A stretch of DNA of 64,000 nt, from NCBI GenBank assembly GCA_910574195.1, contig CAJTBF010000006.1, positions 1 to 64,000 of the forward strand, in the 5' to 3' direction. This document shows positions 22,687-31,894 of this stretch, piece after piece (the first letter of the stretch is position 1; each line of letters begins with the position of its first letter). Both the position numbers and the translations under genes were made by a program. The notes beneath the pieces are model-generated. The model saw only the letters and a list, made by a program, of their open reading frames with translations. It had not been told where the DNA came from and did not search any database. This DNA comes from Lachnospiraceae bacterium. GTDB taxonomy: Bacteria; Bacillota; Clostridia; Lachnospirales; Lachnospiraceae.

Positions 22687-25062
22687 TTACTTAAAATCTA
22701 CGATTGTCACACCGGCGTCTCCTTCCCCGTATTCGGCCAGGTGGTAGGATTTGATATGCTTCTGCCGCCGCAGATATTCATGAATTCCTTTGCGCAGAGC
22801 GCCGGTTCCTTTGCCATGTACGACGCGGACACTGTTTAAATGAGATAAAATGGCATCGTCCAGATATTTATCCAATTCGGATATGGCTTCGTCAACCGTT
22901 TTCCCGAGCAGGTTAATTTCCGGGCTGACGGAGAGTGATTTTCCCACCTTGATTTTACTACCGCTGCCGCGTTTGCGTACCGGTGCGGAAAAGGGGTTAT
23001 TTTCCTCGATAATCTCCAGGTCGGAGATATGGACCTGGGAATTCAAAATTCCCATTTGTACCGTGACATTGCCGCGGGAATCCGGAAGGGAATGAATCGT
23101 ACCGATCAAATTCATGCTGAGGACACGAACCGATTCTCCCAGTTTAAAGTCGGACGGTTTATGCTCTTTTTTTGTTCTTTTGGCTTTCAAAGAAGATGCA
23201 GAGGAAGTCTCGTTAATTTTTTTCCGCAGTCGTTCCCTTTCTTTTTCCATGTCGGCGGCAGAGATATTTTCCCGTCCGAATTTGTGGAAATTCTTGATGG
23301 TCTCATCCGCAAATTCTTTTGCTTCCCGCAGAATGGTATTTGCCTTTTCATTGGCTTCTTTCAGAATATGTTCCCGTTGTTCTTCGATTCGCTCCTGTTT
23401 TATCCGGGCCTGCGTTTTTAAGCGTTCCATCTCCTGTTTATAAGCCTGGATCTCTTCCTGCTCTTTTTCGATGGTGCGTTTACTGTTTTCCAGGTCTGTC
23501 AACAGGTCTTCAAAAGAAACATCCTGCTCGGAAAGCCGCTTTTTGGCGTCTTCGATAATATAATCGGGCAGCCCCAGTTTTCCGGATATGGCGAAAGCAT
23601 TGCTTTTCCCGGGAATCCCGATCAGAAGGCGGTAGGTGGGTTTTAGACTTTCCACATCAAATTCGCAGCAGGCATTCTCCACACCGGGAGTAGAGAGTGC
23701 GTATACCTTTAATTCGCTGTAATGCGTGGTGGCCATAGCACGGATACCTCTTTCATGCAGATAAGAGAGGATGGATATGGCAAGCGCCGCTCCTTCTGTG
23801 GGATCTGTACCGGCGCCCAGTTCGTCAAAAAGAACAAGGGAATGTTCGTCTACTTTCCGGAGAAAGGAAACAATATTTGTCATATGGGAGGAGAAGGTGC
23901 TTAAGCTTTGTTCAATGCTTTGTTCATCTCCGATATCTGCGTATACCTGACGGAAGACGGCAAGCTCCGAACGGTCGGCGGCAGGGATATGAAGTCCGGC
24001 TTGGCCCATCAGCGTAAACAGCCCCACGGTTTTTAAAGAAACGGTTTTTCCGCCGGTATTGGGGCCCGTGATAATCAAGAGAGAAAAGGATTCTCCCAGA
24101 GAGACGGTGACAGGCACCACGGTTCTGCTGTCCAAAAGCGGGTGCCGGCCCTCACGGATTTTGATGCGTCCCTCCTGGTTCAGGACGGGACGGCTTGCAC
24201 GCATGGACAGAGCCAAGTGTCCCCGTGCAAAAATAAAATCCAGATCCGTTAAGATCCGGTAATTGGTTCGAATCTCTTCCACATAGGCGGCGGTATCTTC
24301 ACTTAACCGTGCCAGGATGACCTGAATCTCTTCCTGTTCTTTTGCATAGAGTTCTTTCAGATCATTGTTCAGCTTTACAACGGCCATAGGTTCTATGAAT
24401 AATGTAGATCCGGTGGAAGACTGGTCATGAATCATACCGTGAACCTGACTGCGGTATTCGGCTTTGACCGGAAGACAATACCGGTCTCCGCGCATCGTGA
24501 TGATAGGATCCTGCAGATAGGCACGCAGAGAACCGTTCACAAGACCGGTCAGAGTGGCGTGAACTTTTCCGTTGATTCCACCGATACTGCGGCGGATCCG
24601 CTTTAATTCGGGACTGGCCTCATCGCTGATTTCCTCTTCACTGATGATACAGCGTTCAATCTCATTGGATAAAAGTGTCAGGGGTTCCAATTGTTCAAAA
24701 AAGAAATCCAGGGAATCGGCAGTGTCTTCCTGTGTGTCGTGCCGTCCGTAAGATTTTACCCGGGCTGTATTCTGTAAGAGACGGCAGATTCGCAGCAACT
24801 CTCCGCTTCCCAGAGCCGCGCCAACCTCCAGACGCTTCATAGAGTCTTCAATGGGAGCGGCGTCCCCAAAGGAAACACGTCCTTTTTTTATGATCCGGGT
24901 GAATGCGGCAGCCGTTTGTTCCTGGGCCGTGTCAATCCGTTCGAGATCAGTCATGGGCTTTAAACGGCGGCAGAGCTGTTTCCCGCGAAAGGAAGAAGCC
25001 TGTTCTTCCAAAAGTGCAATAATTTTATCAAATTCCAATTTATATAAAGTTTTCTGATTCAT
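22687..25062 (-). CDS. mutS2: MutS2 endonuclease/ribosome-rescue ATPase
   Basis: A 791-residue MutS2 protein of normal length. The MutS-like ATPase core has Walker A ITGPNTGGKTVSLKT and Walker B LVLFDELGAGTDPTEGA; a long charged coiled coil follows (about residues 510-620), a KOW-like segment, and a C-terminal Smr nuclease domain with VRVVHGKGTGALRKGIHEYL. MutS2 suppresses recombination in some species and splits collided ribosomes in Bacillus subtilis. The ATG has a GGAGGA site directly upstream. Confidence 0.97.
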   Translation of the reverse strand: MNQKTLYKLEFDKIIALLEEQASSFRGKQLCRRLKPMTDLERIDTAQEQTAAAFTRIIKKGRVSFGDAAPIEDSMKRLEVGAALGSGELLRICRLLQNTARVKSYGRHDTQEDTADSLDFFFEQLEPLTLLSNEIERCIISEEEISDEASPELKRIRRSIGGINGKVHATLTGLVNGSLRAYLQDPIITMRGDRYCLPVKAEYRSQVHGMIHDQSSTGSTLFIEPMAVVKLNNDLKELYAKEQEEIQVILARLSEDTAAYVEEIRTNYRILTDLDFIFARGHLALSMRASRPVLNQEGRIKIREGRHPLLDSRTVVPVTVSLGESFSLLIITGPNTGGKTVSLKTVGLFTLMGQAGLHIPAADRSELAVFRQVYADIGDEQSIEQSLSTFSSHMTNIVSFLRKVDEHSLVLFDELGAGTDPTEGAALAISILSYLHERGIRAMATTHYSELKVYALSTPGVENACCEFDVESLKPTYRLLIGIPGKSNAFAISGKLGLPDYIIEDAKKRLSEQDVSFEDLLTDLENSKRTIEKEQEEIQAYKQEMERLKTQARIKQERIEEQREHILKEANEKANTILREAKEFADETIKNFHKFGRENISAADMEKERERLRKKINETSSASSLKAKRTKKEHKPSDFKLGESVRVLSMNLIGTIHSLPDSRGNVTVQMGILNSQVHISDLEIIEENNPFSAPVRKRGSGSKIKVGKSLSVSPEINLLGKTVDEAISELDKYLDDAILSHLNSVRVVHGKGTGALRKGIHEYLRRQKHIKSYHLAEYGEGDAGVTIVDFK

Positions 25063-25254
25063 ACGATCCTCCTCAAGATATGGTCTTATTTTACCTTATT
25101 TTCAGGGGAATGAAAAGGAAAAAAGAAAAATATGAATGAAATGTAAACGAATGGTAAATGAAGGGGGATAAATATTGAACAATCCGGGGGAATCAGGTAT
25201 ACTATACACGATAACGTTTTGCTGTCTAAAAAGGGTGATATGCCGGAGGAACGT

Positions 25255-26574
25255 ATGAAAGGGCAGGAATCAGAAAAACAGGGGAGTTCGAAACAAGAGT
25301 ATGCAGAGAAAACCGAGGGGGAAGAAAGACGCGAAGGGCAGGAGTCCTTTTCCTTTCTGCAGGAAACAGTAAAGCCGAAAGAGATTCGCAGAGAACAGGT
25401 TGCGGTAAATTTTATCCGCATTATGATTTATGGGCTGCTTGCCGGTATGGCTGCCTGCTGTGGTTTTTATGCCCTGCGCCCCTGGGCGGAGCAGACATTT
25501 CAGGGGGAGGCACAGGAAGTCACATTTCCGGAAGAAGAGCCGGAGGAAGAGAAGACGGATGCGGAAGAAACGGAGCAGGAGAAAAAGGAAGAGCTCGTAC
25601 TTCCGGCTTTGACGGCAGATGATTATAGAGAAATAATGCAGAGTATGTACGGAATTGCGAGAGAAGCAGAAAAGAGTGTGGTATCTGTTCAGAGGGCGGA
25701 TGAGAACTGGCTGGAGGGAACGGAGCAGCACAAAGCGGCAGCAGGATTGCTTGCTGCCGATAACGGAAAAGAACTTCTGGTTCTGACGGAGGATTCGATT
25801 TGCAAGGAAGGGGAACGCTGGGCGGTTACATTTGCAGACGGCAGCCGGTATGACGCGTCGCTTCGCAAACGGGACGGCAATCGGGGCCTGGCAGTGTTTG
25901 GCGTGGAGCGCGCTTCCGTTGAGACAGGTACATGGAATGCTGTTCAGGTGGCAGAGTTAGGAAACTCCAGCATTTCTGTAAAAGGGGACCTGGTAATTGC
26001 ACTGGGCGGGATGTTTGGATATGAGAATGGAATGAGTTATGGGATCATTAGCTCCAAAGAGCATTATATGACTTATGCGGACGGACAATGTGGAATGATT
26101 GCAACGGATATTCCGGCGTCTGCAGAGGGAAGCGGAGTGTTGTTTAATCAGAAAGGGCAGGCCATTGGACTGTTGAAAGGCGGAGTCTGGGGAGAACGGG
26201 AAGTTTCTGCCGCAAGTGCGTTGGCAATTTCGGATTTGAAACCTGTGATGGAATTGATGCTGAATGGGGAAAGTGTGCCTTATACGGGAATTTATGGGGT
26301 GACGGTGACCGAAGAACTTGCAGAACAGCAGGAGATTCCCAAAGGGCTTTACGTGACGAATGTGCAGGCGGATTCTCCGGCAATGCAGGCGGGTATCCAG
26401 AACGGAGATGTCCTTTTGGAAGTAGGAGACGACAAAGTAGCAGGCGTGACTTCCTATGAGAAAGCCCTGTTGGAATATAAGGTGGGGACAACTGTGAAAA
26501 TAAAGGGAAAACGCCGGGGAGCAGGAGGTTATGTGGATGTAGATTTTCATGTGACACCGGGAAGTAAGGAATAG
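25255..26574 (+). CDS. HtrA-like PDZ protein with lost catalytic triad (pseudoprotease)
   Basis: A 439-residue membrane-anchored protein: cytoplasmic charged N terminus, one helix (about 52-74), an acidic linker, a trypsin-like double barrel (about 135-310) and a PDZ domain (about 325-435, with NVQADSPAMQAGIQNGDVLL). Order and length are those of HtrA/DegP-type proteases of Gram-positive bacteria. All three catalytic positions are changed: the His of TNNHV aligns with Ser181 in VLTEDSI, the Asp of DLAVL with Gly211 in RGLAVF, and the Ser of GNSGGPL with Gly292 in AEGSGVL. It should not be an active serine protease and may bind peptides through its PDZ domain. Start after GGAGGA; an upstream ATG at 25240 is possible. 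Confidence 0.85.
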   Translation: MKGQESEKQGSSKQEYAEKTEGEERREGQESFSFLQETVKPKEIRREQVAVNFIRIMIYGLLAGMAACCGFYALRPWAEQTFQGEAQEVTFPEEEPEEEKTDAEETEQEKKEELVLPALTADDYREIMQSMYGIAREAEKSVVSVQRADENWLEGTEQHKAAAGLLAADNGKELLVLTEDSICKEGERWAVTFADGSRYDASLRKRDGNRGLAVFGVERASVETGTWNAVQVAELGNSSISVKGDLVIALGGMFGYENGMSYGIISSKEHYMTYADGQCGMIATDIPASAEGSGVLFNQKGQAIGLLKGGVWGEREVSAASALAISDLKPVMELMLNGESVPYTGIYGVTVTEELAEQQEIPKGLYVTNVQADSPAMQAGIQNGDVLLEVGDDKVAGVTSYEKALLEYKVGTTVKIKGKRRGAGGYVDVDFHVTPGSKE

Positions 26575-26577
26575 ATT

Positions 26578-26644
26578 TTGTCGGACAGTGGTAGTTGTCC
26601 GCCCGCCCGAAGGACATGAATTACGGGCTGCCTGGATGGGCATG
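26578..26644. repeat. Dispersed repeat A, copy 1
   Basis: This 67-bp segment, TTGTCGGACAGTGGTAGTTG then TCCGCCCGCCCGAAGG, matches 51839-51905 at most positions. It contains the hairpin CGGACA/TGTCCG and starts four bases after the stop of the pseudoprotease gene. At 51.8 kb the same segment is directly followed by element B. Confidence 0.8.
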
Positions 26645-26696
26645 AAAAAGCAGAAGGTCTATATGCGGAAATAGAGTAGGAAGGATAGCAGAGTAT

Positions 26697-27641
26697 ATGA
26701 AATATATCAAAGAATTACATGAGGGCGAGACAATTCGGGCAGTTTATTTGTGTAAGATGAAACGTTCGGCGGAGACACGGAATGGAAAGCCGTATGATAA
26801 TCTGGTTTTGCAGGATAAGACGGGGAGTCTTAACGGGAAAGTCTGGGATCCAAATTCCCAGGGAATTGCAGATTATGAGGAGAATGATTTCATTGAAGTA
26901 TATGGAGAAGTAGTCAGTTATAATCGGAATCTGCAGTTGAATATAAAACAGCTTCGCGTCGCATTGGAAGGAGAGTATCAGCCGGCGGATTATATGCCGG
27001 TTTCGGAACAGAATGTGGAAGGAATGTATCAGGAACTGTTGTCCTACATCAAGAGCATTTCCAACCCATACTTGCGGCAGGGGGTAGAATATTATTTTGT
27101 GCAGAATGAAGATTTCATACAGTCCTTTAAACGACATTCGGCGGCAAAGACAGTGCATCATGGGTTTGTGGGGGGACTGGTGGAACATACATTAAGCGTG
27201 GTGAAGCTTTGTGAATATTTTGCGGGGGCGTATCCCATTTTGAACCGGGATCTGCTGCTGGCCTCTGCGATTTGTCATGATATCGGTAAGACGAGGGAGC
27301 TTTCTGATTTTCCGGAGAATGATTATACGGATGAGGGACAGTTGATCGGTCATATTGTGATTGGACTGGAGATGATCGGGGAGGCAGTACGCGCCATATC
27401 CGATTTTCCGGTAATACTGGCAAATGAATGGAAACATTGTATCATTGCGCATCATGGAGAATTGGAGTTTGGTTCCCCGAAAAAGCCTGCGCTGGCAGAA
27501 GCAGTGGCGTTAAATTTGGCGGACAACGCAGACGCAAAGATGCAGACATTGAAGGAGATTTTTAAAGATAAGAGTGGAGTCGAATGGTTGGGATTTAATC
27601 GGTTATTTGAATCGAATCTGCGAAAGACATCGGGTTCGTAA
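26697..27641 (+). CDS. yhaM: YhaM-type 3'-5' exoribonuclease (OB + HD domain)
   Basis: A 314-residue protein with an N-terminal OB-fold (about residues 10-95, DKTGSLNGKVWDP) and a C-terminal HD hydrolase domain: HHGFVGGLVEHTLSVVKL, then CHDIGKTRELSDF and HHGELEFG supply the metal ligands. This is the layout of YhaM, a 3'-5' exonuclease that trims short RNA (and single-stranded DNA) ends in Bacillota. The gene stands alone between dispersed repeats A and B and has its own terminator. Confidence 0.93.
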   Translation: MKYIKELHEGETIRAVYLCKMKRSAETRNGKPYDNLVLQDKTGSLNGKVWDPNSQGIADYEENDFIEVYGEVVSYNRNLQLNIKQLRVALEGEYQPADYMPVSEQNVEGMYQELLSYIKSISNPYLRQGVEYYFVQNEDFIQSFKRHSAAKTVHHGFVGGLVEHTLSVVKLCEYFAGAYPILNRDLLLASAICHDIGKTRELSDFPENDYTDEGQLIGHIVIGLEMIGEAVRAISDFPVILANEWKHCIIAHHGELEFGSPKKPALAEAVALNLADNADAKMQTLKEIFKDKSGVEWLGFNRLFESNLRKTSGS

Positions 27642-27699
27642 TTGATTGGAATACAAGAATAAATTTAATTTGAGACAGAATGGGCGTGGAAAGGGGAGA

Positions 27700-27731
27700 A
27701 GGACGTAACAGAAAAGATGTTACGTCCTTTG
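27700..27731 (+). terminator. yhaM terminator
   Basis: Arms AGGACGTAACA (27701-27711) and TGTTACGTCCT (27719-27729) followed by TTTG, 59 bases after the yhaM stop. Confidence 0.75.
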
Positions 27732-27774
27732 TATGTGTTATTATTTTATGAGATATTTGTGATTCAATAAGATA

Positions 27775-27985
27775 TACTTTGTTGGACAAAAAGCAGTTGT
27801 CCGCCAGGGCAGAAATACTTGTCCACATCACCTCGCTTTCGCTTCGCAAAAAACGTAACAGACGCTAAACTCGAAAAAACCTCGCTAAGCGCTGACGTTT
27901 TTTGAGAGGTTCTTTAGGACAAGTATTTCTGCCCTGGCTATTTTTCTACAAAGGTGTAAGGCGTATTTTGGTAAACTATACCTTA
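27775..27985. repeat. Dispersed repeat B, copy 1 (MITE-like)
   Basis: About 210 bp recur at 51906-52112. The centre is a 132-bp piece (27805-27936) bounded by exact 20-bp inverted ends CAGGGCAGAAATACTTGTCC and GGACAAGTATTTCTGCCCTG, with an inner inverted pair CAAAAAACGT/ACGTTTTTTG. There is no ORF and no obvious target duplication. With terminator and repeat it fills the 423-base gap before rlmD. Confidence 0.85.
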
Positions 27986-28064
27986 TTGGATGTAATGTGG
28001 TCATCCGTCAATGGCAGGCTTTATGAATTCTGGGTGATGATAGAGAAAAGAGAGGATTTGAAAT

Positions 28065-29747
28065 ATGGAGATGCGGAAGAATCAACGGGTTACAGTGCAG
28101 ATTGAAGATATAGGTGTGAATGGGGAAGGAATCGGCAAAGCGAATGGATATACGTTGTTTGTAAAGGACGCTGTGATCGGGGATCTGGTGGAGGCGCAGA
28201 TAACGAAGGCGAAAAAGAATTATGGATATGCAAGGCTGGTGCGGATTCTGGAACCGTCTGCAGATCGCGTTCCGGCGCAATGTGCATTTGCCAGACAGTG
28301 CGGCGGCTGTCAGATTCAGGAAATGTCCTACACGCGCCAGTTGGAGTGGAAGCAGGATAAGGTGCGCGGAAATCTGGAACGAATCGGGGGATTTTCAGCA
28401 GAACTTCTGGATGCAGCCTGCGAGCCGATGATTGGGATGACGCATCCGTTTCGCTACCGGAACAAAGCGCAGTTTCCCTTTGGAACAGGGAAGGAAGGTA
28501 AGACAATTGTCGGGTTTTATGCGGGACGGACGCATCATATTATTGCGAATACAGATTGTGTGCTGGGAGTACCGGTCAATCAGGAGATCCTGGAACAGAT
28601 TCTTGCATTTATGGAAGAATATGGGATTATGCCCTATGAGGAAACATCCGGAAAAGGGTTGCTTCGCCATGTACTGCTTCGATACGGATTTGTGACCAAA
28701 GAAATTATGGTCTGTCTTGTAATCAATGGAAAACAAATTCCCCATGTGGAAAAGCTGGTGCAAAGGCTGACCGAAATAGAGGGGATGACAAGTATTACGA
28801 TTAGTTCCAATATGAAACAGACCAACGTCATTATGGGCAAGGATTATAAAGTCCTGTGGGGACAGGCATTTATTACGGATTATATCGGAAAAATCAAGTA
28901 TCAGATCTCTCCTTTGTCTTTCTACCAGGTGAATCCGGTGCAGACGGAAAAATTGTATCGTGTTGCGCTGGAATATGTAGGGTTGAAGGGGGAGGAAGTC
29001 GTGTGGGATCTGTACTGCGGGATCGGAACCATCTCTCTGTTTCTGGCACAGAAGGCGAAACAGGTATATGGAGTGGAGATCATACCACAGGCGGTGGAAG
29101 ATGCCAGGCGCAATGCCAAAATCAATGGTATTACGAATGCAGAATTTTATGTGGGAAAGGCAGAAGATATACTGCCGCAGCATTATGCACGGAGGAGCCG
29201 CGAAGGCGGAGAAATGGAAAAACAGGTGTATGCCGATGTGATCGTGGTGGACCCGCCGCGGAAAGGATGCGAGAAAACGCTTTTAGAGACGATCGTAAAG
29301 ATGAGGCCGGAACGGGTGGTGTATGTAAGTTGTGACTCGGCGACACTGGCGAGGGATTTGAAGTACCTGTGCGGGGAAGGATATGAATTGCGAAGATGGC
29401 GGGTAGTAGATCAGTTTCCGATGACGGCTCATACAGAGAGTATCGTGTTGCTTTCTAAGCTTAAATCAAATAAGTTGAAGCATATCAATGTGGAATTAGA
29501 GATGGATGAACTTGATCTGACGGCGGCAGAGAGTAAAGTAACCTACGAGGTAATCAAGGATTATGTTCTAAAGCAAAGTGGATTGAAAGTCAGCAACTTG
29601 TATATTGCACAGATAAAGCAGAAATGTGGGATTATTGAGAGGACAAATTATAACCTGCCAAAATCGGAAAATTCCAGACAGCCACAGTGTCCAGCTGAAA
29701 AAGAACAGGCGATTGTGGCTGCGTTGAAGCATTTTGGGATTGTGTAA
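28065..29747 (+). CDS. rlmD: 23S rRNA (uracil-5-)-methyltransferase RlmD family with extra C-terminal domain
   Basis: A 560-residue enzyme that methylates uracil C5 in 23S rRNA with S-adenosylmethionine. A TRAM domain (residues 1-60) is followed by Fe-S cysteines in CAFARQCGGC, the SAM site VWDLYCGIGTISLFLA, and the catalytic region VDPPRKGCEKT with the Cys nucleophile motif VYVSCDSATLARDL. The usual protein ends soon after the TAHTESIVLL motif near residue 460; here about 95 residues follow, ending GIIERTNYNLPKSENSRQPQ and a short tail. I recall this tail as typical of rlmD genes whose 3' end was replaced by an integrated element. The accessory island starts directly downstream. Confidence 0.92.
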   Translation: MEMRKNQRVTVQIEDIGVNGEGIGKANGYTLFVKDAVIGDLVEAQITKAKKNYGYARLVRILEPSADRVPAQCAFARQCGGCQIQEMSYTRQLEWKQDKVRGNLERIGGFSAELLDAACEPMIGMTHPFRYRNKAQFPFGTGKEGKTIVGFYAGRTHHIIANTDCVLGVPVNQEILEQILAFMEEYGIMPYEETSGKGLLRHVLLRYGFVTKEIMVCLVINGKQIPHVEKLVQRLTEIEGMTSITISSNMKQTNVIMGKDYKVLWGQAFITDYIGKIKYQISPLSFYQVNPVQTEKLYRVALEYVGLKGEEVVWDLYCGIGTISLFLAQKAKQVYGVEIIPQAVEDARRNAKINGITNAEFYVGKAEDILPQHYARRSREGGEMEKQVYADVIVVDPPRKGCEKTLLETIVKMRPERVVYVSCDSATLARDLKYLCGEGYELRRWRVVDQFPMTAHTESIVLLSKLKSNKLKHINVELEMDELDLTAAESKVTYEVIKDYVLKQSGLKVSNLYIAQIKQKCGIIERTNYNLPKSENSRQPQCPAEKEQAIVAALKHFGIV

Positions 29748-29792
29748 AGATAAAATCTGTTGCACATTAAGATTTTGATTACACGAGGTTAA

Positions 29793-29987
29793 GTAGTATA
29801 ACATATTGGCATAATGATGAGTGGAATGGATTTACAGATTTACTTGCAAACTTAAAAATATGTGGCAGTTCTGGATATTGACAATCTTTCAGAACCGCCG
29901 AGTTGCGATATCACAGAAAATCATACTGTTAATGATTCCGATAAGAATCTTACGGATTCGTGCATTGATAGTAAAGAGATTGCATGA
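29793..29987 (+). pseudogene. Unidentified gene remnant before the OLD gene
   Basis: Two adjoining frames read like protein: SSITYWHNDEWNGFTDLLAN up to a TGA near 29882, and after a +1 shift DIDNLSEPPSCDITENHTVN to a TGA at 29985. There is no good start signal. It may be the decayed end of a gene once paired with the OLD nuclease, or chance. The whole 351-base gap after rlmD is AT-rich. Confidence 0.35.
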
Positions 29988-30098
29988 TATGATTAAACGT
30001 GAAAAATGTGTCCAAATTCTACGCTTTGAACAAACTTTCAAGTATGGAATTTGGACGAATATATGGTGTGTTGGAAAACGATAGGAGAAAGATTTGGA

Positions 30099-31805
30099 AT
30101 GCAGAATACAAACATAGATACAGAAGAAATTGTAGAAAATGGTGGATATATTTCAAAACTGTTTTTAAATAATGGAAAAGAAATAGATATAAATAAAAAC
30201 GATATTGTTATATTTGTAGGACCAAACAATGCGGGAAAAAGTCAAGCTTTAAAAGATATTTATGAAATATGTGAGACTAAAAAGCCTTCGATAGTTGTTA
30301 AAGATATTAAGATTGTTAAACATGCAGGGGATATTAAAATGTTTTTAGAGAATATTTCTACAGTTAATGATCATGGAACATATAAAAATTATGAGGGGTT
30401 AGGATATAGTTTTGCGAGTCATTCAATATCGGGGTATTCAAGGGATAAATATTATGGTAGTGCACGTTCGTTATTTGTTGCATATTTAAATACTTTGAAT
30501 CGATTGACAATGAGTAATCCAGCCAATTTGATATCACGTAAGGCTGCAAAAAAGAATCCGATTCATTATGTGGCATTTGATAGAACATACAGAGAATGGT
30601 TAAGCGAAAATTTTAAGCAGGCTTTTAGCAAAGAATTAATGCCACATACATTAAACGGTTCCAACATTCCATTATGTATAGGTGATGCTGTTAAGTTTGA
30701 TAAAGATTTTATTGATGAACAAGAAAGAATGGAGGAATATGCAGCAATTTTAGATACATACAAACAAGTACAGGAACAGGGCGACGGAATAAAAAGTTTT
30801 ACGGGTATATTACTTTATTTAATGTTGGATTATTATTGTACATTTTTAATCGATGAGCCGGAATCATTTTTGCATCCACCACAGGCAAATATCATGGGAC
30901 GTATAATTGGGAAAACATTACGAGAAAATCAACAAGCATTTATTTCAACACATAGTGAAGAAATAATTAAAGGCTTATTAGATGTTTGTCCTGAAAGAGT
31001 AAAAATTGTTAGAATTACACGAGAAGAAGATGTAAATGAGTTTTCGGTTTTGGAAAATGAGAAATTTAATGAAGTTTGGAATGATCCACTTTTAAAATAT
31101 TCGAATATTATGACGAGCCTATTCCACAAAAACGTAATATTGTGTGAAAGCGATTCAGATTGTAAGTTCTACTCAATTATTGAAAATTACATAAAGCAAT
31201 TAGAAGGAAAATATTCAGAAACATTGTTCATTCATTGCGGAGGAAAACACCGAATGGCTAAAACGGCGACGGCATTAAAAGCATTGAATGTGAATGTAAA
31301 ACTTGTTCCGGATATAGATGTAATGAATGATGAGAAAGTATTTAAAGGAATAGTAGAAGCGTTTGGTGTGGAATGGACATCTATTCAGAAAGATTATAAT
31401 ACGGTGGTTTCTAATTTGCATAGTCCTAAAGAAGAAATTAAGAGAAATGATGCCAAGACAAACATAAATAGAGTGTTGGATAGTTCCACAAATAAGGTTT
31501 TATCAAAAGGCGAAATTAAAAGTATTCGTGAAGCAATTGCCACTATTTCAAAGTGGGATAATATAAAAAAAGCAGGGTGTGCATCGTTGCCAGCAGGAAA
31601 TGCTACGGTTTCATTTAAAAAGATGGATGGTATTTTAAGAACTGTTGGAATCTACATGGTTTCGGAGGGTGAACTTGAATGTTTTGTAAAAGAAGTAGGA
31701 GGTCATGGACCAGAATGGGCAAATACTGTGCTGGAAACATATCCTGATTTAGATAATGAGGTTTATGATGAAGTAAAAAAATTTGTAAAGCAATTTAGCT
31801 CATAG
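30099..31805 (+). CDS. OLD-family ATP-dependent nuclease (AAA + TOPRIM)
   Basis: A 568-residue protein. Walker A GPNNAGKS is at residues 41-48, Walker B with HisDP-like region FLIDEPESFLHPPQANIMG near 249-267, ISTHSEE follows, then a TOPRIM nuclease domain with VILCESDSD (about 345) and PDIDVMND (about 404). This is the OLD (overcoming lysogenisation defect) family used in phage defence. No UvrD-like helicase gene follows, so it is not a Gabija pair; it looks like a stand-alone OLD. It is much richer in A and T than the flanking chromosome, a sign of transfer. ATG at 30099 is 11 bases after AGGAGA; the longer frame from 30051 has no site. Confidence 0.88.
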   Translation: MQNTNIDTEEIVENGGYISKLFLNNGKEIDINKNDIVIFVGPNNAGKSQALKDIYEICETKKPSIVVKDIKIVKHAGDIKMFLENISTVNDHGTYKNYEGLGYSFASHSISGYSRDKYYGSARSLFVAYLNTLNRLTMSNPANLISRKAAKKNPIHYVAFDRTYREWLSENFKQAFSKELMPHTLNGSNIPLCIGDAVKFDKDFIDEQERMEEYAAILDTYKQVQEQGDGIKSFTGILLYLMLDYYCTFLIDEPESFLHPPQANIMGRIIGKTLRENQQAFISTHSEEIIKGLLDVCPERVKIVRITREEDVNEFSVLENEKFNEVWNDPLLKYSNIMTSLFHKNVILCESDSDCKFYSIIENYIKQLEGKYSETLFIHCGGKHRMAKTATALKALNVNVKLVPDIDVMNDEKVFKGIVEAFGVEWTSIQKDYNTVVSNLHSPKEEIKRNDAKTNINRVLDSSTNKVLSKGEIKSIREAIATISKWDNIKKAGCASLPAGNATVSFKKMDGILRTVGIYMVSEGELECFVKEVGGHGPEWANTVLETYPDLDNEVYDEVKKFVKQFSS

Positions 31806-31894
31806 AAAAATAAAAAACGTGTTTGTAGCATTGAGTGCAAATAAAGTGATTTTTCTGGTATTAGGAAAATCGAGAAACTTTGGGGAGGAATAAA

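Noticed and set aside
30099-31805. Gabija (GajA) or PARIS assignment of the OLD protein
   Set aside because: No UvrD-like helicase gene or separate TOPRIM gene is adjacent; the TOPRIM is in the same chain, as in single-gene OLD.
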